Of a stretch of DNA of 8,392 nt, positions 5,557 through 8,392 are shown piece by piece (within the stretch, counting starts at the first letter, position 1; each line of letters starts with the position of its first letter). The stretch lies in NCBI GenBank assembly GCA_003151655.1, contig PLYB01000138.1, positions 1 through 8,392 of the forward strand, written 5' to 3'. Both the position numbers and the translations under genes were made by a program. Below the pieces are notes generated by a model. That model searched no databases, was not told the origin of the DNA, and worked only from the letters and a program-made list of their open reading frames with translations. The stretch is from Gallionellaceae bacterium (GTDB taxonomy: Bacteria; Pseudomonadota; Gammaproteobacteria; Burkholderiales; Gallionellaceae).

Positions 5557-5888
5557 TTCGCCACAATTGAGCCCTGCATCTTGGGATTGTAATCATTGCT
5601 GAATTGGTAGATTCCCGGCTCCAGTGGCCCGACATAGACCGTTACTTCGCCATGTCCCGGCACGACGACCTCACGGGAAAGGTCATAGCTTTCGAACTCG
5701 ACTGGCTTCCCATCCAGATTGCGGATAACAATCTTCACCTTGGCTCCGGTCGGGATGGTTAGCTTATTCGGTTCGAACTGTTGGTTATGAATCGCTAGCA
5801 TTACCGGTGATTCTTCAGCAGCAAGAACAAGGCTGTTTAGGGAAAATACGCCCGTCAGGATGGCGGAAAGTAAAAGGAAAATTCGCAT
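5553..5888 (-). CDS. Periplasmic cupredoxin-fold protein
   Basis: A 111-residue protein from the ATG at 5888. Residues 1-23 are a signal peptide (MRIFLLLSAILTG...VLAA), and the rest is a Cupredoxin_1-type domain: FEPNKLTIPTGAKVKIVIRN, VEFESYDLSREVVVPGHGE, VGPLEPGIYQFSNDYNP, GSIVAK. This is the form associated with FTR1 iron permeases and related periplasmic metal transfer. There is no cysteine, and the usual His before EFES is Val, so a type 1 copper site is absent. The same frame is open without a stop up to 6086 and includes a strong ribosome-binding site and ATG at 6002. Translation from there would add 38 residues ahead of the signal peptide. The ATG at 5888 has only a weak ribosome-binding site, so which start is used is uncertain; I prefer 5888 on homology. 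It overlaps the barrel gene by ATGA. Confidence 0.85.
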   Translation of the reverse strand: MRIFLLLSAILTGVFSLNSLVLAAEESPVMLAIHNQQFEPNKLTIPTGAKVKIVIRNLDGKPVEFESYDLSREVVVPGHGEVTVYVGPLEPGIYQFSNDYNPKMQGSIVAK

Positions 5889-5975
5889 AACGGAATTTAC
5901 CGGACTTGCTTTCAGAGACGGTTTCAACCAGAAGTCCTTGAAATTCACCTTCCCAGAATAACGCGGAGACCCTGG
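5889..5975 (-). other. Unexplained in-frame linker between response-regulator stub and cupredoxin gene
   Basis: Twenty-nine codons reading PGSPRYSGKVNFKDFW onward, with no similarity to a receiver domain or a cupredoxin. It begins directly at the point where receiver similarity ends and probably represents the old upstream region of the cupredoxin gene brought in by a deletion. GGGTCTCCGCG near the junction has the look of an insertion-sequence end, but no partner end is present. Confidence 0.35.
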
Positions 5976-6002
5976 ATTGTCGTCCACTACCAGAATTTTC
6001 AT
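5976..6002 (-). pseudogene. N-terminal stub of a response regulator gene
   Basis: Nine codons, MKILVVDDN, preceded by AGGAG six to seven bases before the ATG. This is the standard opening of a CheY-like receiver domain: first beta strand followed by the acidic pair that binds Mg2+. The location directly after a histidine kinase gene on the same strand is where the cognate regulator is expected. After the ninth codon all receiver similarity ends. The frame then runs open into the cupredoxin gene. The start signals are intact, so a fusion protein could still be made. The identification rests on a short match plus context. Confidence 0.6.
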
Positions 6003-6028
6003 TGTTGACTCCTGTCTTGTTGTTGTTC

Positions 6029-6074
6029 GTAGGTCGGACTTCAGTCCGACATGTCGGGTTGAAACCCGACCTAC
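6029..6074. repeat. Bipartite REP-like hairpin element
   Basis: Two perfect eight-base stem-loops lie side by side: GTCGGACT-TC-AGTCCGAC (6033-6050) and GTCGGGTT-GA-AACCCGAC (6053-6070). They are enclosed by GTAGG (6029-6033) and CCTAC (6070-6074). The GTAGGTCGG(G) outer core is, from memory, typical of dispersed intergenic repeats in many proteobacterial genomes. The right end overlaps the last codon of the histidine kinase and supplies its TAG stop. It could fold as one long stem or two hairpins and may reduce read-through into the response-regulator stub. Confidence 0.85.
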
Positions 6075-8293
6075 AATTCGCCGCACGGTAACGTAACGCT
6101 AAACACGCTGCCCTTGCCCGCTGCGCTCGAAACTTGCACCGTGCCGCCGTTGGTCTGGATCAGGTTTTTTACCACCACCAGCCCCAGCCCTATGCCGCGT
6201 GCTTTGGTGGTAAACAGTGGCTGAAACAGATGGCCCAACTGCTCCGGCATCATGCCGCTGCCCGTGTCGCGCACGCTGACGGTAATGGTCTTGGCTTGCG
6301 CGTCTTCAAGCGAGCTGATTTCCAGCGTACCGCCTTCCGGCATGGCTTCCACGCCGTTGCTGATGAGGTTGCGGAACACTTGGTGGATTTGCTGCGGATC
6401 AACTCGCAGCGCGGAAAGCGTTGCGGGAATATCCAGCTTCACGGTGACGAACGAAGGAACGCTGCATTTGTTCAAGGTCTGTTTTATAAGCGCATTTAAA
6501 CTTACCATTTCCGGTTGCGGCGATTTGGTACGCACGGAATCCAGCAGGTCGGAGACGATGCGCTCGGAACCGGCGATCTCGTCCTTGATGATGTCCAGAT
6601 ATTCCTTGACGCTGCTATCCGCATCGGCAAGCACGGTCTGCAGGTAGTATACGGCGTTGTTCATCACGCCCAGCGGGTTGCGCAACTCGTGTCCCACGCT
6701 GCCCGCCACTTGACCCAGCACCGCGAGCTTTTCCTTGCGCACCAGTTCTTCCTGCGCCTCCAGTAGTTGTTTGGTGCGCTCCTGCACCTTGCTTTCCAGT
6801 TCTTCATTAAGTTTGCGGATTTTCTCTTCCACCTGCTTACGCTCGGTGATGTCCACCACGAAGCCCATCAAATTGAGTGGCCTATTCCCGGCGTCATGCT
6901 GCAATTCGCCGTAGCCATTGATAATACGCACCATGCCATCGGGCCGAATAATGCGAAACTCCAATGCGCCGGGCTTTTGATCTGCCGCACAGGCAGCAAT
7001 CCATGATTGCATCGCGGGTCGGTCATCAGGATGTATCAGGTTGAGAAAAGACTCAGTATTCGGGGTAAAAGTGTCCGGGGAGACTCCGTAAATGCGATAC
7101 GCCTCCTCTGACAAAATTGAGTGGCCTGTTGTTAACACGACGTACCAACTGCCCACATGGGCGATGCGCTGTGATTCCGACAGGAGATGCTCTTTCGCGC
7201 GCAGCTCCTCTTCAGCCCGCTTGCGACTTAGCGTTGCGAGGGCGATGATCCAGGCGGTCAGCGCAAGCAACAGATAGACAATGAGAAGGAATGCCCTGCC
7301 ACTGGTCTGGTTGTAGAAGGTCGCGCCAGATAGTTCGGCATGTGGAACAAACGACACGATCTTCCAGTGGTATTCATGCGTCATCAACTCCTTGGAGCTG
7401 GGCGCATTCACCAGGTCGGAGCCGGTGGAAGAGTGTTGCCCCGGCAGCAGAGGATGGACCGTGTTATAGACAAACAAGCCGTTGGCTGTCAGCAGCGTTC
7501 CCTGCTCGGCGGCAGAGATGGTGCGCCACTCTTCGGCAAAATCATGCCCGAAGGTGCGCTCGCTCTTGCCCAGCATGAAGCCCCACTCATCTTCACGCTT
7601 GTCGCCGCTCAGCCAGTAGCCATCTTTATTGAGCAGCATGCTGCTATGCAGATCGTCACCCTGCATAACTTTGCGAAATTTCTGTAGCAGTTTATCCCCA
7701 AAATAATTGAACAGGATCACGCCCTTCTTGCGCCCCGTATTATCGAACAGAGGGGTGCCGAAACGGATCGTCGGCTTGTATGGAATCTCCAGACGATTTT
7801 CTTCAACGTTTAAATCCAACGGAGAAACATATACTTCGCCTTGATTCAGCCGGAACGTGTCGCGGAAAAAATAGCGCGTTGATTGATTCTGCATCTGCTC
7901 CTGCGGAATAATTTCAGGCTTGCCATCTTTGTACTTGATGCGGATATTTTCCTGTCCGCTTGAGTCAATGTAACGCAATTCGTCATAAAAATTCGATTCC
8001 CGCATCAACTCCATGAAAAATTTTTTCGTCTCCTCTGCCTCTTTAGGATTGCCGCTATCCAGATACGGCAGTTTAGCCATGATGTTCAGATCGACACTAA
8101 TCACCGAGAAATCTTGTGTAACCAGATCCTTGGCAATCGTGATGCGGTTATTCTCGCGCGCCTCTATTTTTTTCATCCGCCTTTGTTCGTCGAGTCGAGC
8201 ATACGACAGCAGAAAGATGGAAAGGATAATAACGATGGGCAGGTAAATCAGCGCAAAGCGTTTGAGTAACGCTAACGTCGGCAACTTCTTCAT
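6071..8293 (-). CDS. Membrane sensor histidine kinase (Cache-like, PAS, HisKA, HATPase_c)
   Basis: A 740-residue sensor kinase from the ATG at 8293. In order: transmembrane helix (about 13-31); a large periplasmic region (about 35-325) of double-Cache type with FYDELRYIDSSGQENIRI and VYVSPLDLN segments; second transmembrane helix (about 333-355); PAS domain (about 375-487, ending FVVDITERK); coiled coil; HisKA with phosphorylation-site His535 in VGHELRNP; HATPase_c with N-box NLISNGVEAM, G1 box DTGSG (about 676) and G2 box GIGLGL (about 700). All catalytic motifs are intact. GGGGG precedes the ATG; a TTG at 8344 is a poorer alternative. The stop lies in the hairpin repeat. Its expected response regulator survives only as a stub, so it may be orphaned or work with a distant partner. 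The ligand is unknown. Confidence 0.95.
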   Translation of the reverse strand: MKKLPTLALLKRFALIYLPIVIILSIFLLSYARLDEQRRMKKIEARENNRITIAKDLVTQDFSVISVDLNIMAKLPYLDSGNPKEAEETKKFFMELMRESNFYDELRYIDSSGQENIRIKYKDGKPEIIPQEQMQNQSTRYFFRDTFRLNQGEVYVSPLDLNVEENRLEIPYKPTIRFGTPLFDNTGRKKGVILFNYFGDKLLQKFRKVMQGDDLHSSMLLNKDGYWLSGDKREDEWGFMLGKSERTFGHDFAEEWRTISAAEQGTLLTANGLFVYNTVHPLLPGQHSSTGSDLVNAPSSKELMTHEYHWKIVSFVPHAELSGATFYNQTSGRAFLLIVYLLLALTAWIIALATLSRKRAEEELRAKEHLLSESQRIAHVGSWYVVLTTGHSILSEEAYRIYGVSPDTFTPNTESFLNLIHPDDRPAMQSWIAACAADQKPGALEFRIIRPDGMVRIINGYGELQHDAGNRPLNLMGFVVDITERKQVEEKIRKLNEELESKVQERTKQLLEAQEELVRKEKLAVLGQVAGSVGHELRNPLGVMNNAVYYLQTVLADADSSVKEYLDIIKDEIAGSERIVSDLLDSVRTKSPQPEMVSLNALIKQTLNKCSVPSFVTVKLDIPATLSALRVDPQQIHQVFRNLISNGVEAMPEGGTLEISSLEDAQAKTITVSVRDTGSGMMPEQLGHLFQPLFTTKARGIGLGLVVVKNLIQTNGGTVQVSSAAGKGSVFSVTLPCGEL

Positions 8294-8392
8294 ATCGTAC
8301 CCCCAAAATTTCGGGCGTTCAGCGGCGACGGAATTGCCGTCCAAACCACGTTCAGAGCCTTGCCTGCGAGGGTCAGGCGTGCGCGCGGTGTT
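8290..8392 (-). CDS. Possible C-terminal end of an upstream gene (partial)
   Basis: A frame open from the window edge for 33 codons ends in TGA at 8292-8290, overlapping the kinase ATG as ATGA. Its translation includes LTLAGKALNVVWTAIPSPLN and ends GGTI. The overlap is typical of translational coupling, but I recognise no family and the kinase frame is also open here, so this could be chance. Confidence 0.35.
   Translation of the reverse strand, partial: TPRARLTLAGKALNVVWTAIPSPLNARNFGGTI

Noticed and set aside
5946..5975. Insertion-sequence end at the response-regulator junction
   Set aside because: Only one weak end-like sequence is visible; no inverted partner, target duplication or transposase is present.
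6003..6086. Extension of the cupredoxin frame to 6086
   Set aside because: Its first codons are translated hairpin repeat and lie upstream of the strong ribosome-binding site at 6002.
6134..7687. Several plus-strand frames opposite the histidine kinase
   Set aside because: They are antisense shadows of a long, clearly conserved gene; their sequences are His/Arg/Ser-rich and lack domain motifs.
8294..8344. TTG start of the histidine kinase at 8344
   Set aside because: ATG at 8293 has a G-rich ribosome-binding site and is directly before the basic start and first membrane helix.

Overview
The window looks like an accessory stretch of a betaproteobacterial chromosome, plausibly the Nitrosomonadales/Gallionellaceae neighbourhood. 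The reasons are rdgC, which is known from beta- and gammaproteobacteria, the amino-acid style of the Fic remnant, and a bipartite hairpin repeat of a kind common in these genomes. There are no RNA genes, no CRISPR array and no intact insertion sequence. The organism call is inference.

Left part (1-2933), all on the minus strand. Bases 58-651 encode a flavin nitroreductase. Bases 856-1288 hold a tight pair of unrecognised small genes: a one-helix membrane protein followed by a Cys-containing 67-residue protein. Bases 1289-1652 are largely non-coding apart from doubtful plus-strand micro-ORFs. Bases 1653-2933 hold rdgC, followed by a 23-residue Lys-rich protein of the MAKGQ type and a 77-residue hypothetical protein, probably as one transcript.

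Middle part (2934-4812). Divergent from rdgC lies a small four-Cys protein. A toxin-first RelE/HigB-type and XRE-type toxin-antitoxin operon follows, with an operator-like inverted repeat over its -35 box. Next is a 56-residue ORF carrying the S-x-x-x-E-G signature of Fic inhibitory helices. It runs tail-to-tail, with overlapping stop codons, into the C-terminal remnant of a Fic AMP-transferase gene on the other strand. Both the toxin gene and the Fic-inhibitor-like ORF have promoters whose predicted start site falls on the ATG, so both may be leaderless.

Right part (4813-8392), minus strand. In transcription order it holds a possible upstream gene end, a large membrane histidine kinase (Cache-like sensor, PAS, HisKA, HATPase), and a bipartite REP-like hairpin that supplies the kinase stop codon. 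After that come the ribosome-binding site and first nine codons of a response regulator (MKILVVDDN) whose remainder is gone. That start is joined in frame to sequence leading into a cupredoxin-fold periplasmic protein, which is translationally coupled (ATGA) to an outer-membrane beta-barrel-like protein. The last two resemble accessory parts of an FTR1-type metal uptake cluster, but no permease is present.

Overall the region reads as a patchwork of defence or toxin modules and a partly deleted two-component/metal-handling locus. The most unusual points are the response-regulator stub fused in frame to a secreted protein, and the convergent Fic-inhibitor-like ORF beside a Fic remnant. I did not find a clearly new multi-gene system.
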